Below, piece by piece: positions 49,461 through 60,547 of a DNA stretch of 64,000 nucleotides. Each line of letters begins with the position of its first letter. The first letter of the stretch is position 1. The position numbers and the translations under genes are program-made. The DNA is from Xylocopa sonorina (Eukaryota; Arthropoda; Insecta; Hymenoptera; Apidae), in NCBI RefSeq assembly GCF_050948175.1, contig NW_027490127.1, positions 1,240,001-1,304,000 of the forward strand, written 5' to 3'. Below the pieces are notes generated by a model. It saw only the letters and a list, made by a program, of their open reading frames with translations, ran no database searches and was not told the origin of the DNA.

Positions 49461-50009
49461 GTTCCAGAGTACGTAAGATGCAAAGTTCTATGCAACATGA
49501 TTTCGCTTCTTATTTCTACGTTTCATAGTAAGCACTTCCCATATCTTCATACAACGCGATGCAGCTTCACAGTCCTGCGTTTCAAAGTGATTCCCAAAGT
49601 TCCACGAAAAGGGATGTCGCATCTGAGTGTCTACATGTCAGTGTGAGTAGCTTTGAAGATTCCTTGCAACAAGATGGAGTAAGCAATAAAAAAATATTCT
49701 GTGTTACAAGATGGTGCTTCTCAGTTTCACGCTTCAAAGCAAGTATATAATGTTCTAGGCATCGCTTTATGCTTACCTGCTTCTACATTTCAGAATAATG
49801 TGAATGCTACAATTCCCTCCAATGAAATGGCCCTTCATAGTGTCTACGTTTCAGAGCAATAGAGTTCCTATGCTCCATGCATTGCCATGGCGCATCTCAT
49901 TTCAACGTTACAAAGTAAGTAAGCAGTAACATTCTATCCATCATATTATGCTTATTTGCTTCTACAATCCAAAGGAATGTGAATTATACAGTTCCGTGAA
50001 ACGAGAGAG
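49461..50009 (+). repeat. 174-bp satellite, forward, strongly diverged
   Basis: Landmarks 'gcttacctgcttctacatttcagaataatgtgaa' and 'gtctacgtttcagagcaatagagtt' recur in forward orientation with heavy divergence. This distant variant has 'tatgctccatgcattgccatggcgcatctcatttcaacg' in place of the core palindrome. Confidence 0.75.
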
Positions 50010-50490
50010 AAAACGTTATTGCTCTGAAAGGTAGATACTACGAAGTGCCATTCTTTTGCATGGAACTGAAGAATTCACATTCTTTTGAAGTATAGAAGCA
50101 GAAAATAATACTTCTGCGAGTAGAAGATTACAACTTACTTTCTTCGAACCGTTGCAACGGGATGCGCTTCCGCATTGCAAGGAGCATTAGATATTTATTG
50201 CTTTTACACGCAGACGCTATGATGCGCTATCCCGTTGCAAGTAACTATGTTCTTCATATACTTTTGATGTATAGAGGGAGATGAAATCAATGCATTGTAT
50301 AGAACATTAGAACTTACTAACTTTATAACATTATAATGAGATGTGTCACCGCACTGAATGGAGTGTTAGAACTCTATTGCTTTGACACGTAGGCATAATG
50401 ATGCGTAATCCAGTTGGAAGGAACTGTGAAGCTCAGATTCGTTTAATGTGTAGAAGCAGATAAGAATGAATCAGTGCATAGAAGATTACA
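50010..50490 (-). repeat. 174-bp satellite, inverted, diverged
   Basis: At about 50010 orientation flips from forward to inverted monomers, within 'gttccgtgaaacgagagag'. The inverted units carry 'cacattcttttgaagtatagaagcaga' and 'ttgctttgacacgtaggca'. Confidence 0.8.
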
Positions 50491-50758
50491 GCTACTGGAG
50501 TTTTTACAATGTCTATTCTGCTTAGATTTAGCTATAATATATGGAGAGTGTAAGTATATATACTAACTAGAAATGTTTATTTAAAACATCATGAAATGAT
50601 ACAAAATTATATGGAATTTAATTGTAGTGGAGCAATTGGAGGGCGGATTACCTATTTACTATTGACTAAAGTATATGATGAGTGTGAATATATATGCTAA
50701 TTTGAAATTTTTACTTTGAATATCATGAAGTGTGATTTCAACAGAGACAATTAATTGT
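50491..50758 (+). repeat. 133-bp AT-rich satellite, two monomers
   Basis: Two monomers with 'agctataatatatggagagtgtaagtatat', 'aaaacatcatgaaatgatacaaaatta' type landmarks. Both edges match the edges of the larger block at 59891-63722: the entry reads 'catagaagatta/gcagct' and the exit 'atcatgaagtg'. Confidence 0.88.
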
Positions 50759-51360
50759 AGAACTGAGAAACACTATCGCGTTGCATGGACGTTTGGAACT
50801 CAATTACTTTGAGAAGTGGACACTATGAAGCTCTATACAGTAACATGGAACTATAGAAATAACATACATAGTAGTGTAGAAACTAATAAGCACGATTGTG
50901 TTGTGTAGAACCTTACAACTTACTTACTTTGATACGTAGAACTAAGAATTTCCATCGCGTTGCATAGAACATTGGATGTTAATTACATTGACAAGCTATA
51001 TTACTACTTACTTACGTTGAAACGAGAAGCCATCACGCTACAAGGAACTATAGAATTCACATCACTTTGAAGTCCAGAGGCAGATAAGCATAACGCAATG
51101 TATAGAACGTTACAGCTTACATGCATTAAAACGTAAAAAGGAGATGCGCCAACGCATTGCAAGTAGCCACAGAACTTTATTGCCTTGACAACTAGACACT
51201 GTGCAGCGCAATCCCCTAGCAAGGAATTGTGGAATTCATATTCTGCTGAAGTGCAGAAGTGGATAAGCATTATGCTATGCATGGAACATTACAACTTACT
51301 TGCTTTGTATCGTTGAAAGGAAATGTTGCATGGAGCATTACATGTCAATTACTTTGATAA
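50759..51360 (-). repeat. 174-bp satellite, inverted, diverged
   Basis: Inverted diverged monomers continue with 'catcgcgttgcatagaacattgg', 'tttgaagtccagaggcagataagcataacg'. The block ends at about 51360 at 'gagacttagag', where a BEL/Pao gag fragment begins. Confidence 0.82.
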
Positions 51361-52432
51361 GTTGAGACTTAGAGAAAATCTTCACATGTCTAGATGCGGT
51401 GCCCTCCGTGGCATACTGAACACTCTTGAGTTCTTATGGTTGTCCTGCTTGTTCCGCTATCGGTGTAATCGTCATCAGAATGTCATCTGATTTCTCGTAG
51501 TACGTTGATTCGTGGAACGTGAATGGTCCGATAGTCTCCCGTCGACCCGAATTGCGGTTGAGCTTGCTCTTGCGTTCATCTCTGGTACACAGTTGGCCAG
51601 TTTCTCCAAAAACTCTAGAAGATCCGTGTAAGGCGGCACCTTGTTGTCTTTACTATGAGTTCCCATTGGAATAACGTATTAGCATTTATCTTTGCTCGAA
51701 AGATGGAAAGCAGAAGTGTTCAATTGCGAGATATTTTCCTTGGAATTTTTCAATGCGCGAAGTAGTTGGTTGACGTTGTCGACGATATTGCCTAGTGTTT
51801 CTACAATGTTCCTTGGCGGTTTAAGAATATTCCAGATTGCATCACAATATTTAGAGGCAGCCCGACTTATACAGTCGTATTTACCTTTCAATAACTCAAT
51901 CGCGTCGAGTTATGATATCGAATCGGCGCGAGTTATGATAGAGAAGTAGTCGTTCTGAATTTTGTAAAGACGTGACGTTTCGGTTTCGTCTTATTCTTCG
52001 AGGTCAAATTGGATGCCATCGAATCGTTTCCACGTTTCAGTTAACGCGTAAAGATGGGTTTGTAGTAAACGTATATCCGGTTGTTCTGATGTTTTGCATG
52101 TGTTAAGAAGTCGCGTGAAGGTAGTGAATAGACCGAATGTGGTACCACGTTTACGCCGCAGTGAACTGAGAATAATTTCATGAGAAATGGACTGAGCTTA
52201 TTCGAGCGATCGGGTTGTCATCGTGGAACATGGATAAGAAAGGAATGGACGAATAAACGAGTCTACCTTTTCAATGTGAAGATAACAGGTATGTTAAGGT
52301 CTGCCATGATGTCTGGATCCCCTGGTATGTCCGACTTGTTGCTGCTGAGAATCTGAATTTGTCCTGGAGCGTTGGCTTGATCACTGACATGATTCATGGG
52401 CAACTGAATGTTGATTGATTGACACACATTGA
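51361..52432 (-). mobile_element. BEL/Pao gag fragment (DUF1759-type), degenerate
   Basis: On the minus strand from about 52220 the sequence reads LRRKRGTTFGLFTTFTRLL, then QPDIRLLQTHLYAL and WKRFDGIQFDLEE. After stops it continues GKYDCISRAASKYCDAIWNI, LKPPRNIVETL and, in the next frame (51475-51666), PYTDLLEFLEKLANCV and ARASSTAIR. This is the N-terminal Gag layout of BEL/Pao elements: the 'R.RRG...L..F' helix, then the DUF1759 'KY..A...Y..A..IL...GN...IV' repeat. The pol element at 30187-34265 lacks exactly this part. Whether both come from one family copy is unproven. The 52260-52432 part includes a coding-like stretch (PGDPDIMADLNIPVIF) of unknown nature. Confidence 0.75.
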
Positions 52433-52988
52433 TTGATAGCTAGGCGTAACGCTACGTATAGAGGAGTACAACTTAATTACATCGAAGCGTTGAAATGAGA
52501 TGCGCCATCGCATTGCATGTAGCATTAGAAATCTACTGCATTGACGCACAGACACTATGAAGTATCATCTCCTTGCAAGAAACTGTGGAATTTACATTCT
52601 TTTGAAGCGTAGAAGCAGACAAACATAATCCTGAGCATAGAAAGTTACATCTTACATCGAAATGATGAAATGTGATGCGCCATCGCATTGCATGCAGCAG
52701 TAGAACTCTGCTGCTATAATACGTGAACACTATAATGCCGCAACCCGATGCATGGAACTATAGCATTCACATTCGTTAGAAGTGTATGAGCAGATGAGCA
52801 TAATGATATGCTTAGAAGATTACAGGTTACATACTTTGAAACGTTGAAATGAGATGTATTATCGCGTTGCGTGGAGCATTAAAACTTCATGGTTTTCACA
52901 CGCAGATACTGTCAAGAACCATCCCATTTCAAGGAACTGCAGAGTTTACATTCCTTTAATGTGTAGTAGCAGGCAAGCATAATGTTAT
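52433..52988 (-). repeat. 174-bp satellite, inverted, diverged
   Basis: About three inverted monomers with 'gaaatgagatgcgccatcgcattgcatg' and 'cttttgaagcgtagaagcagac'. The last monomer is interrupted at 52988 by the Ty3/Gypsy element and resumes at 57876. Confidence 0.88.
52985..52988 (+). other. Target-site duplication TTAT, left
   Basis: Four bases directly before the 5' LTR, repeated after the 3' LTR at 57876-57879. A 4-bp duplication is typical for Ty3/Gypsy integrases. Confidence 0.85.
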
Positions 52989-53240
52989 TGAAGGATAATG
53001 AAATAATCTTAATTTAAAAGTTAATCAATAACTCAGGTTTAATGTCAATGTTATGTACGTGGAGTATTCTAGAATGCGAGTGAGAGCGAATGTGCAAAGC
53101 AAATGAGTTTTTCGTGTGAATGTTTTAAAATAATGCAGCAGTTGTTCATTAGCAGCCTTTGGAGTAATATCTCAGTTGAAAAGAACTATTTAATGATATA
53201 AAAAATTTTATAATTGTCTTTTATTAATAAGTTTCCTACA
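52989..53240 (+). repeat. Ty3/Gypsy 5' LTR (252 bp)
   Basis: Starts TGAAGGATAATG and ends AAGTTTCCTACA. It contains about 60 bp (around 53090-53140, 'agagcgaatgtgcaaagcaaatg...') absent from the 3' LTR. The sequence directly after it, 'attttggggtttcggg', should hold the primer-binding site, but I cannot assign a tRNA. Confidence 0.9.
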
Positions 53241-53492
53241 ATTTTGGGGTTTCGGGCGTAGTAATTATCAAGAAGATATTCAAGAATTAAATCGGATACG
53301 TTCTAAAGATTGATGTATTATCGAATATTTGAAGACAGAACGTTCAAGATAATTCCTTGACGGTCTAGAACGTTCGAGAAGATACTCAAGCGACGCGAAT
53401 GTAGTTTTGAGAGATAGTGCGAGAACGAAAATTAATTTTTCGTGTGGAGATAATTCGAGTTTAAACGCAATTGTCGAGTGATAATTTTCACA

Positions 53493-54596
53493 ATGATCGA
53501 TTTGAGTAAAATTACAGTTACAGCGCTAAGAGAGATATTAATAGAGGATAAACTACTTACTGCTGGTTCGAAAGCTGAATTAATTTCTCGTGTTGATGGA
53601 AGTTGACTCAGACGGAACGTGAAGTTCATGAAGATAATGAAGAGTCGTGTGCTGGTGTATCACCAAACATGCAGTCATCAATGAATCTACAGCAATCTGA
53701 AATTGATCTTTTCTTAAAAGAAAAAGTATTAGCAGAACGTGAGTTAGCCGTGTTGCGCCTTGAGTTAGATGCGGTGCGACAGAAATTACAGGTTGAGTAA
53801 ATTTCGGAAAATGAGCAACGAAGATCGACGCGTAATTTTGAAGGCGAACTATTTGATGTTATTAGTAGCGGTGACAATTTCTTAATAGTCTAAAGCAAAT
53901 CTGGTGATTATAAAATTTGGGAGAAGCAGATCAAATTATTCAAGACGACATATAAATTGGAAGATGACGTTGCACGAATACTTATCGGTATGCTACTGAA
54001 GGGAAAAGCACTTGAATGATTTCTTTCTAAACCAGAATATATAACTATGGCATTCAACCAACTGCTGGAAGAATTATGAGTTGTGTTTTATCATCCACAA
54101 AGCGAAATTGAAATAAAGAAGAAATTTGAAGAGCGGTTATGGAACAGGAACGAGACATTTCATGAATATTTGCACGAGAAGAACATTCTTGGAAATCGAG
54201 TACCAATCAACGACGATGAAATACTTGAATATCTGATTGACAGCATTCCCGATGAAATGCTCCGGAACCACGCGCTTATTCTACAGTTTACAACAACCAA
54301 TCAACTTTCGAAAGCGTTTGAAAAGGTAATTCTTCGAGATCGAGGTATGTCGAGTGTGCAGAGATCAACAAAGTTTGAGATGTGTAAAGACAGTTTCGTT
54401 AGAAATGAACGAAAAGAGATGGTCAATGTGGGTGAGATAAAAGAATTTATCGGTAATATTGTACCATGTTATAATTGTGGTGAGCATGATCATATTAGCG
54501 TGAAATCCAACGAAAGATCGCGGTGTAAAATGCTTTATATGTCAAGAACGTGGACATATTGCGTCGATACGTTCCAAGAAATTTAAAGCTAGTGAA
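53493..54596 (+). pseudogene. Ty3/Gypsy gag, broken
   Basis: The ATG near 53493 opens a frame MIDLSKITVTALREIL, then TAGSKAELISRVDG, which looks like an N-terminal SAP-type helix-extended-helix motif. A frameshift near 53600 leads to a coiled-coil stretch (53603-53800: EIDLFLKEKVLAERELAVLR). The capsid-like region follows in several frames (YKIWEKQIKLFKTTYKL, then from 54083 FEERLWNRNETFHEYLHEK). A zinc-knuckle pair comes last: CYNCGEHDHIS in frame and, after a 1-base shift, CFICQERGHIA. Stops occur at about 53800, 53891, 54017 and 54077. Confidence 0.85.
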
Positions 54597-54659
54597 GAGA
54601 GCTGCGCGACATTAGGAGTATCGTACCGAAAGTATCTCAAAAATGTTTTACTTAACGGA

Positions 54660-55010
54660 TGCTAGATCAAAGCATTAATGGATTCAGGAAGTGATTTTAG
54701 TTTAATTCGCACAGACGAGTACATTAAGCTTGGTTCTCCGCAATTACGACGCAATGAATTACATTTCGAAGGTTCAAAGAATAATACAACATTAGGTGAG
54801 TTTCAAGCAGAAATTACCGTAGATGGGCACTCACATCTGATTTGTATACAAGTAATCTCTGATACCATTGTTCGACACAAGCTGTTAATAGGAACGAATT
54901 TCTTAAATGTAACCGATGTCAGCATTAGAGATGGTAATCATTCGTCCATTATCGAAAGTAACGCGCGAAATTGTTGAAAGAGAAAATATTGTACCGGAAA
55001 TATTTTAAAT
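54660..55010 (+). pseudogene. Ty3/Gypsy aspartic protease
   Basis: ALMDSGSDFSLIRTDEYIKL carries the D-S-G catalytic core (Asp at residue 2 of the frame opening at 54678). Further on is HKLLIGTNFL, the usual 'lLG.dfL' segment near the end of the retropepsin domain. The frame ends by 54977 and is followed by a broken linker to the reverse transcriptase. Confidence 0.85.
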
Positions 55011-55059
55011 AGATGTAACGAGTGTTAGAAGTAAATCAAGTTGATGTGTCTCGTGTATT

Positions 55060-55830
55060 AGATCCTAATTAGCGAGTGACGATAGAAAATCTTGTTAGTA
55101 ATTACAAGCCGAGTAAAACCTTTGAACGTGAAATTGCAATGAAATTAATATTGAAAGGCGAAGAGTCTGTATATCAATTGGCGAGATAATTGTCAGCGTT
55201 GCTAAAAGTGATTGTTAATGCGCAGATAGAACAGTGGATTGTGGCTGGAGTCGCTCAGTTGTCTACTTCTGATTATGCGAGTCCGGTTTTTCTCGTTCGG
55301 AAGAAGAATGATTCGTTTGGATTATGTGTGGATAATCGACAAATTAATAAGAAAATTATTAAAGATAGATATCCGTTACAATTGATCAAAGATCAATTAG
55401 ATTTGTTACAATGCGCGCGCAATTTTATTACTCTTGACTTGAGAAACGGTTTCTTTCACGTGTGACAGGATAAGTCAGGTCAAAAGTATACAGCATTTAT
55501 TGTATCAGATGGTCATTATGAATTCTTACGAGTCCCTTTTGGTCTATGTAATTCACCAGCAGTTTTTCAAAGTTTTATAAATACCATATTTAGAGATCTT
55601 ATTCGAGAGAGAATAGATTTAGCATACATAGATGATTCGATTATTTCATCAAATGATATTAAAAGTAGGATCAAAAATCTTGAAAGAGTTTGAATTATAG
55701 CGAGCGGAGCCGGTTTAATATTCAGTTGGGAAAAGTGTTGTTTTGTGCAAACTTCAGACAAATTTCTCGGGCATGTATGGTTATATATATAACAATGGTT
55801 ATGTTCGCCCCTCACTAAAACTGATGCAAT
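55060..55830 (+). pseudogene. Ty3/Gypsy reverse transcriptase
   Basis: From 55190 the frame reads YASPVFLVRKKN, LCVDNRQINKKI and DRYPLQLI, the first motifs of the family. TLDLRNGFFHV holds motif A with its Asp, and then TGA interrupts. Past it, TAFIVSDGHYEFLRVPFGLC and AYIDDSII give the catalytic Y-x-D-D loop (about 55630), here intact as YIDD. More stops follow near 55693 and 55790. The thumb begins with KCCFVQTSDKFLGH. Confidence 0.9.
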
Positions 55831-55833
55831 CCG

Positions 55834-56390
55834 ATGATTTCCAATGTTAAACACATACAAAGTTTTCTTAGACTAATCGAGAATTTTCGTAAATTTATAC
55901 ATGAATACCCTGTAATTGCGCGACATTTGTCTAATCTTCTGCGAGCGAATGCTAAATTTTGTTTTAGAGTGACTGAAATGGAAGCATTCATACGACTTAA
56001 ACTTTTTCTGAGTGAGAACCGAATAGTGAATTTGTATCAAGTAGAAGTACAGACGGAGTTGCATACAGATGCTTCTGCGTTAGGGTACGGAGCAATTTTA
56101 TTTCAAACAAATAACAAAGATCAACCTTTTCACCATGAATATTATTTTTTAGTGGTAAGACAGCTTCTCTTGAATCTAAATGCAGTAGCTATGAGTTTGA
56201 GGTTTTAGGAATAGTAAAAGCTTTGAAGAAATTAGGAGTTTATTTATTAGGAATTTCGTTTGTTATTGTTACTTATTGTCGAGATTTTACTCTTACAACG
56301 AATAAGAAAGATCTTTGTTTGTGAGTTGCGTGATGGATATTATCCCTAGAAGAATTTGATTACCGGATATAGCATCGTCCAGAGAAGAAC
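55834..56390 (+). pseudogene. Ty3/Gypsy RNase H and linker
   Basis: IQSFLRLIENFRKFI is the stretch after the thumb; ELHTDASALGYGAILFQ carries the RNase H catalytic Asp in TDAS and its GYGAIL core. After 56208 the frame breaks. The following 180 bases contain further RNase H remnants (VKALKKLGVYLLGI-like sequence) in other frames, ending at the integrase region. Confidence 0.85.
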
Positions 56391-57690
56391 ATGATACATG
56401 TTGCTGCGCTTAGTAGAAATGCACCTCCTGCGATTTTCTTAATCGATGAATCTGATGCAAGCCTTACAGCACGTTTGCGGAAAGCACAGGAAGATGATCA
56501 GACTGTTATGAAACTTCGAGATTTGGTACTTCAAAACAAGAAGGATGATTATGTTCTACGGGGGAATTTTCTGTACAGAGCAAGAAATAAGGCGAGCTTA
56601 TGAGTGTGGATACTTTTCTGTGGGCAAGACAGAGGCTATCGAACGTAAAGATTATTGGATTCCAAATCTTCGGCAGCAAGTTGAAAAGGTGGTAAGGAAT
56701 TGTGTTGCATGCATCTTAGCCGAAAAGATGCAGGGGACGCAGGAGTGCCATTTAAATCCGATTGAAAATGGGAGTATTCCTTTTGATACATTTCATATCG
56801 ATCATCTTAGACCGTTGCCATCAACAAATAAAACGTATCAGTACATATTTGTAGTGGTAAATGCTTTTACAAAATTTACATGGCTTTATGCTACAAAATC
56901 TACTACTACAGATGAAGTTTTGACACGCCTGAAGAAGCAAGCGACTATTTTCTGTAATCTGCATCGAATAATTTCTGATAGGGGTACGGCTTTCACAGCA
57001 AATGATTTCAAGCAATATTGTCAGGGAGAAAATATAGAACATGTTTCAACTACAACAGAAATTCCTAAAGATAATGGTCAAATTGAACGACTTAATAGAA
57101 CATTCATACTATTGTCAGCAAAATTAGCTACACCTAAGTCCTGTGAATGGTATAAGTATATGGAAGTAGTTCAACATTGTTTGAAATCAGCAATACATCG
57201 AAGCATTGGCACGTCACCGTTACATCTTCTCTTTGGGACACATCCACGACTTAAAGGTTATCTTGACATCTGAGACATACTTGAAAAGCAATGGCTCGCA
57301 TCTTTTCATGATAAACGAGATGAAGTACGACTTCCAGCAAGCAAAAATATATCCCGGATCCGACAAGAGAATAAGCAAACTTTTAACAAGAGTAGACGAA
57401 AAGTTAGAATTTATCGTGAAGGAGATCTAGTAGCAATTAAACGTATGCAACAGAGTCCTGGTCTAAATATAGCTCATAAATATTTTGGACCGTGTGAAGT
57501 TATACGAGTTTTGCGCAATCAACGATTTGTAGTTCGAATGGTAGGGGAAGGAGAAGGACCCTTACAAACATCTATGTCAGCAGATTCTATGAAATTGTGG
57601 ATCGACGAAATCAATGTTGATTTATTTGAAATCGAAGACGACATGAATGAAGACATTCAGGGCAAATATTCATGCAGGACGACCGAGTGA
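56391..57690 (+). pseudogene. Ty3/Gypsy integrase with C-terminal GPY-type domain
   Basis: HVAALSRNAP opens the tail of RNase H. The main frame (56545-57273, 242 codons) includes the zinc region remnant KDYWIPNLRQQVEKVVRNC and VACILAEK, then the catalytic triad: Asp86 in FHIDHLRPL, Asp145 in IISDRGTAF and Glu181 in NGQIERLNR. The spacing is D-35-E, as in active integrases. A frameshift near 57270 moves to the 57206-57430 frame. The last frame (57445-57690) holds HKYFGPCEVIRVL, the GPY/F-like domain. It runs into the first bases of the 3' LTR. Confidence 0.92.
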
Positions 57691-57875
57691 AGGATAACGA
57701 AATTATCTTAATGTAAAAGCTAATCAATCATTCAAGTTTCAAATGTTATGTGCGTGGAATATTCTAGAATGCGACAGCAGTTGTTTATTAGCAGTCCTTG
57801 GAGTAATATGTTGAAAGGAACTATCTAATGATTTACAAAATCTGGTAATTCTCTTTCATTAATAAGTTTCCTACA
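57688..57875 (+). repeat. Ty3/Gypsy 3' LTR (188 bp)
   Basis: Starts TGAAGGATAACG and ends AAGTTTCCTACA. It is 64 bp shorter than the 5' LTR and carries scattered substitutions, so the two LTRs have diverged since insertion. Confidence 0.9.
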
Positions 57876-57879
57876 TTAT
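57876..57879 (+). other. Target-site duplication TTAT, right
   Basis: Direct repeat of the four bases at 52985-52988, immediately after the 3' LTR. Confidence 0.85.
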
Positions 57880-59165
57880 GCATAGGAGATTACAGCTTAC
57901 TTAATTCGATACGAACAAATGAAATGCGTCATCGCATTGCATGGAGAATTAGAACTCTATTATTTTGACAGGCAGATACTGTGAAACGCCAATCTGTTGC
58001 AAGAAAGCGTATAGTTCACAATCTTATAATGTGTAGTAGCAGAGAAGCATAGTGCCATGCATACAAGATTACAGCTCACTTATTTTGGAATGTTGAAATG
58101 AGATGTGCCATGGCATTGAATGGAGTATTAGAACTCCGTTGCATTGACACTTAGGCACTACGAAGCCCCATCCCGATACGTGGTACTGTAGAATTCACAT
58201 TCCTCTGAAGTCTTGAATCAGATAAGAATAATGCTATGCATTAAAAATTACAACTTACTCCGATTGAAATATTGAAATGAAATCCGATATCGCGATGCAT
58301 GAAGCATCACAAAATTAAATGCTTCAACACTTAGAAATCTGGAAACACTATCTCGTTGTAAGGAAGTGTGGGATTCAAATTCTTCAGAAGAGGAGAAGCA
58401 GATAAGCATGACGCGATGCATAGAGCATTACGACATACTTACTAACTTTCAACGGGTGAAATGAAATGGAATATCGCGATGCAGGAAGCATTAGAACTCA
58501 ATGAGTTAAGAAGCGTAGACATCTAGGAACGCTATCCCTTAGCAAGTAAGTGTGGGATTTACATTCTCTCGACGTGTAGACGGAATAAACTTAACACGTT
58601 GCATGGAATATTACATCTTAGCGTGTAACAAAGAAATGAGATGCCATATTGCGTTTTATTTAGTAATAGAACTATATTGCTTCGATACGTAGATATCTAG
58701 AATCGCTATTCCGTTGGAACGAACTGTAGGATTCACATTCTTTTGAAATGTAGAGGCAGATAAACATAACGCGTTGCATTGAATATTACATCTTATCATG
58801 AAACATCGAAGTGAAATACGACATCGCGTTGAATGAACTATTAAAAATCTATTGCTTGGACCCACACGCATATAGAAACGCTATATCTTCGCAAAGAAGT
58901 GCAGGATTTACATTCTTTTGAAGTGTAGAAGCTGAAAAGCATAACTCTTTGCATTGAATATTACATGATATTATGAATGTCTGAAATGAGATGCGACATT
59001 CCGTTGAATGAAGTATTAGTACTCTATTGCTTCTACACGTAGATATCAAGAAACGCGATTCGTTTGCAAGAAAGAGCATTATTCATATTTTTTTGAAGCG
59101 ATTTATTCATTTTATGAGTGATTTATTTTGAAGTGAAGTTATTCACATTCTTTGAAGCTAGTAAT
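57880..59165 (-). repeat. 174-bp satellite, inverted, diverged
   Basis: About seven inverted monomers, from the half monomer split by the Ty3/Gypsy element to a broken one near 59100-59165. Divergence falls around 58600-59000, where 'aaatgtagaggcagataaacataacgcgttgcattgaatattacatctt' type sequence resembles the 24-kb block. Confidence 0.9.
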
Positions 59166-59700
59166 CATAAGGCATTCTTCAGGCGTCGTAATATTACAAT
59201 TCATTTCAACAGTTCAAAGTAAGTAACTAGGTTGTAATGCTCTATGCATCGCATTATGCTTATCTGCTCCTACACTTCAAAAGAATGTGAATCCTACGCT
59301 TCCTTAAAAAGGATTTGTGTTTATAAATGTCTACGTGTCGACGCAATAGAGTTCTAATACATCATTGAACGCGATGTGGCATCTCATTACAATGTTTCAT
59401 GATAAGTTGTAATATTCAATGCAACGCGTTATGCTTATCTGCATCTACACTTCACAAGAATGCAAATTCTGCATTTCCATGCAACAGTATGACCCGTCAT
59501 AGTGTCTGCTTGTCGACGCAATGGAGTTTTAATGCTCCATTCATTGCGATGGCGCATCTCACTTGAACGTTTCAAGGGATGTAATCTGTAGACTGCTATG
59601 CATAGCTAAATGCTTATCTGTTTCTGCTTTAAAGTAATGTGAAATTTACAGCTCCATGCAACGATATGGCGCATCTCATTTCAACGTATCAGAGTCTATA
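59166..59700 (+). repeat. 174-bp satellite, forward, diverged
   Basis: Three forward monomers between inverted ones, with 'cgcattatgcttatctgctcctacacttcaaaagaatgtgaa' landmarks, flipped relative to both sides. Confidence 0.85.
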
Positions 59701-59702
59701 AA

Positions 59703-59890
59703 AAAGCTAATCGAACGTTGAAATGAGATCTGCCACCGCATAGCATGGAGCATTAGAACTCTACTGCCTCGAGACGCAGGTACTATGAAGCGTCATCCCG
59801 TTGCATGGCTCTGTAGAATTCACATTCATTTGAATTGTAAAAGCAGATGAGCATAATGCATTGCATAGAAGATTGAAGCTAATGGAGCAT
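59703..59890 (-). repeat. 174-bp satellite, inverted, one monomer
   Basis: One inverted monomer ('gttgaaatgagatctgccaccgcatagcatggagc') that leads into the AT-rich satellite with the same junction as at 50490. Confidence 0.85.
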
Positions 59891-60241
59891 TTATAGGGGC
59901 GGTAGTATTTAGAATTAGCTATAATATATTAATATTTTAAGTATATATACTGATTAAAAATCTTTATTTAAAACGTCATAAAATGGTACAAAATTAGATA
60001 GAATTTTGGGTGATGTAATGTATTTAGTGGGAATATTCTATTCCCAAATAGCTGAGATATATTATATGTGTAAATATATATACCAAATTGAAATGTTTGT
60101 GTAAAATATCATGAAACGATATATAATTAGGTAGGTAGGGTGTTAGATGTATTGTAGTATTTGGAGGGGATATTTTATTTACGTTTATAGAAAGTTCTTG
60201 ATGTGTTTAAATATATACACTAACCTGAAATGTTTACTTAT
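59891..60241 (+). repeat. 133-bp AT-rich satellite, left part
   Basis: Two and a half monomers of the AT-rich family. The third is interrupted after 'gaaatgttta' by the piggyBac element, and continues at 62677 with 'gaacatcacgaaatgatataaaatta'. Confidence 0.92.
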
Positions 60242-60547
60242 ACCTTTCGCTACGGCAGTCCTTTCCGCGCGAGTAGCGCCACTGAACGGGGCACCGCGCC
60301 GTGCAGTGTGCATATTACGCATCTGTAGGTTTCGATGTTTGCACTTACGTCTTTCATTGGCACCTTGGAATTCTCTTGTGTATATACTTTTTTGAGAGTT
60401 ATGTAACAACTGTTTCGTCATATTATATGAAAAATATAAAAATGAGTATATTTTGAGTATTCAGAAATATACATATTAAAAAATTTTACTGTTATTATAA
60501 ATAAAAATACATTTGAGTTAGTGAGATATCAAATTATACGTTAATTC

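Larger units (their letters stand above)
52989..57875 (+). mobile_element. Complete but inactive Ty3/Gypsy LTR retrotransposon
   Basis: A 4887-bp element is bounded by two LTRs beginning TGAAGGATAA and ending TTTCCTACA. It is flanked by the direct repeat TTAT (52985-52988 and 57876-57879). Removing element and one repeat restores a plausible satellite monomer ('aagcataatg-ttat-gcatagg'). Gag, protease, reverse transcriptase, RNase H and integrase lie in the Ty3/Gypsy order on the plus strand. Stops and frameshifts break all reading frames longer than about 240 codons. Confidence 0.95.

Noticed and set aside
60147..60421. Open frames on both strands across the left piggyBac end
   Set aside because: They cross the element boundary from satellite into terminal sequence, so they are chance frames.
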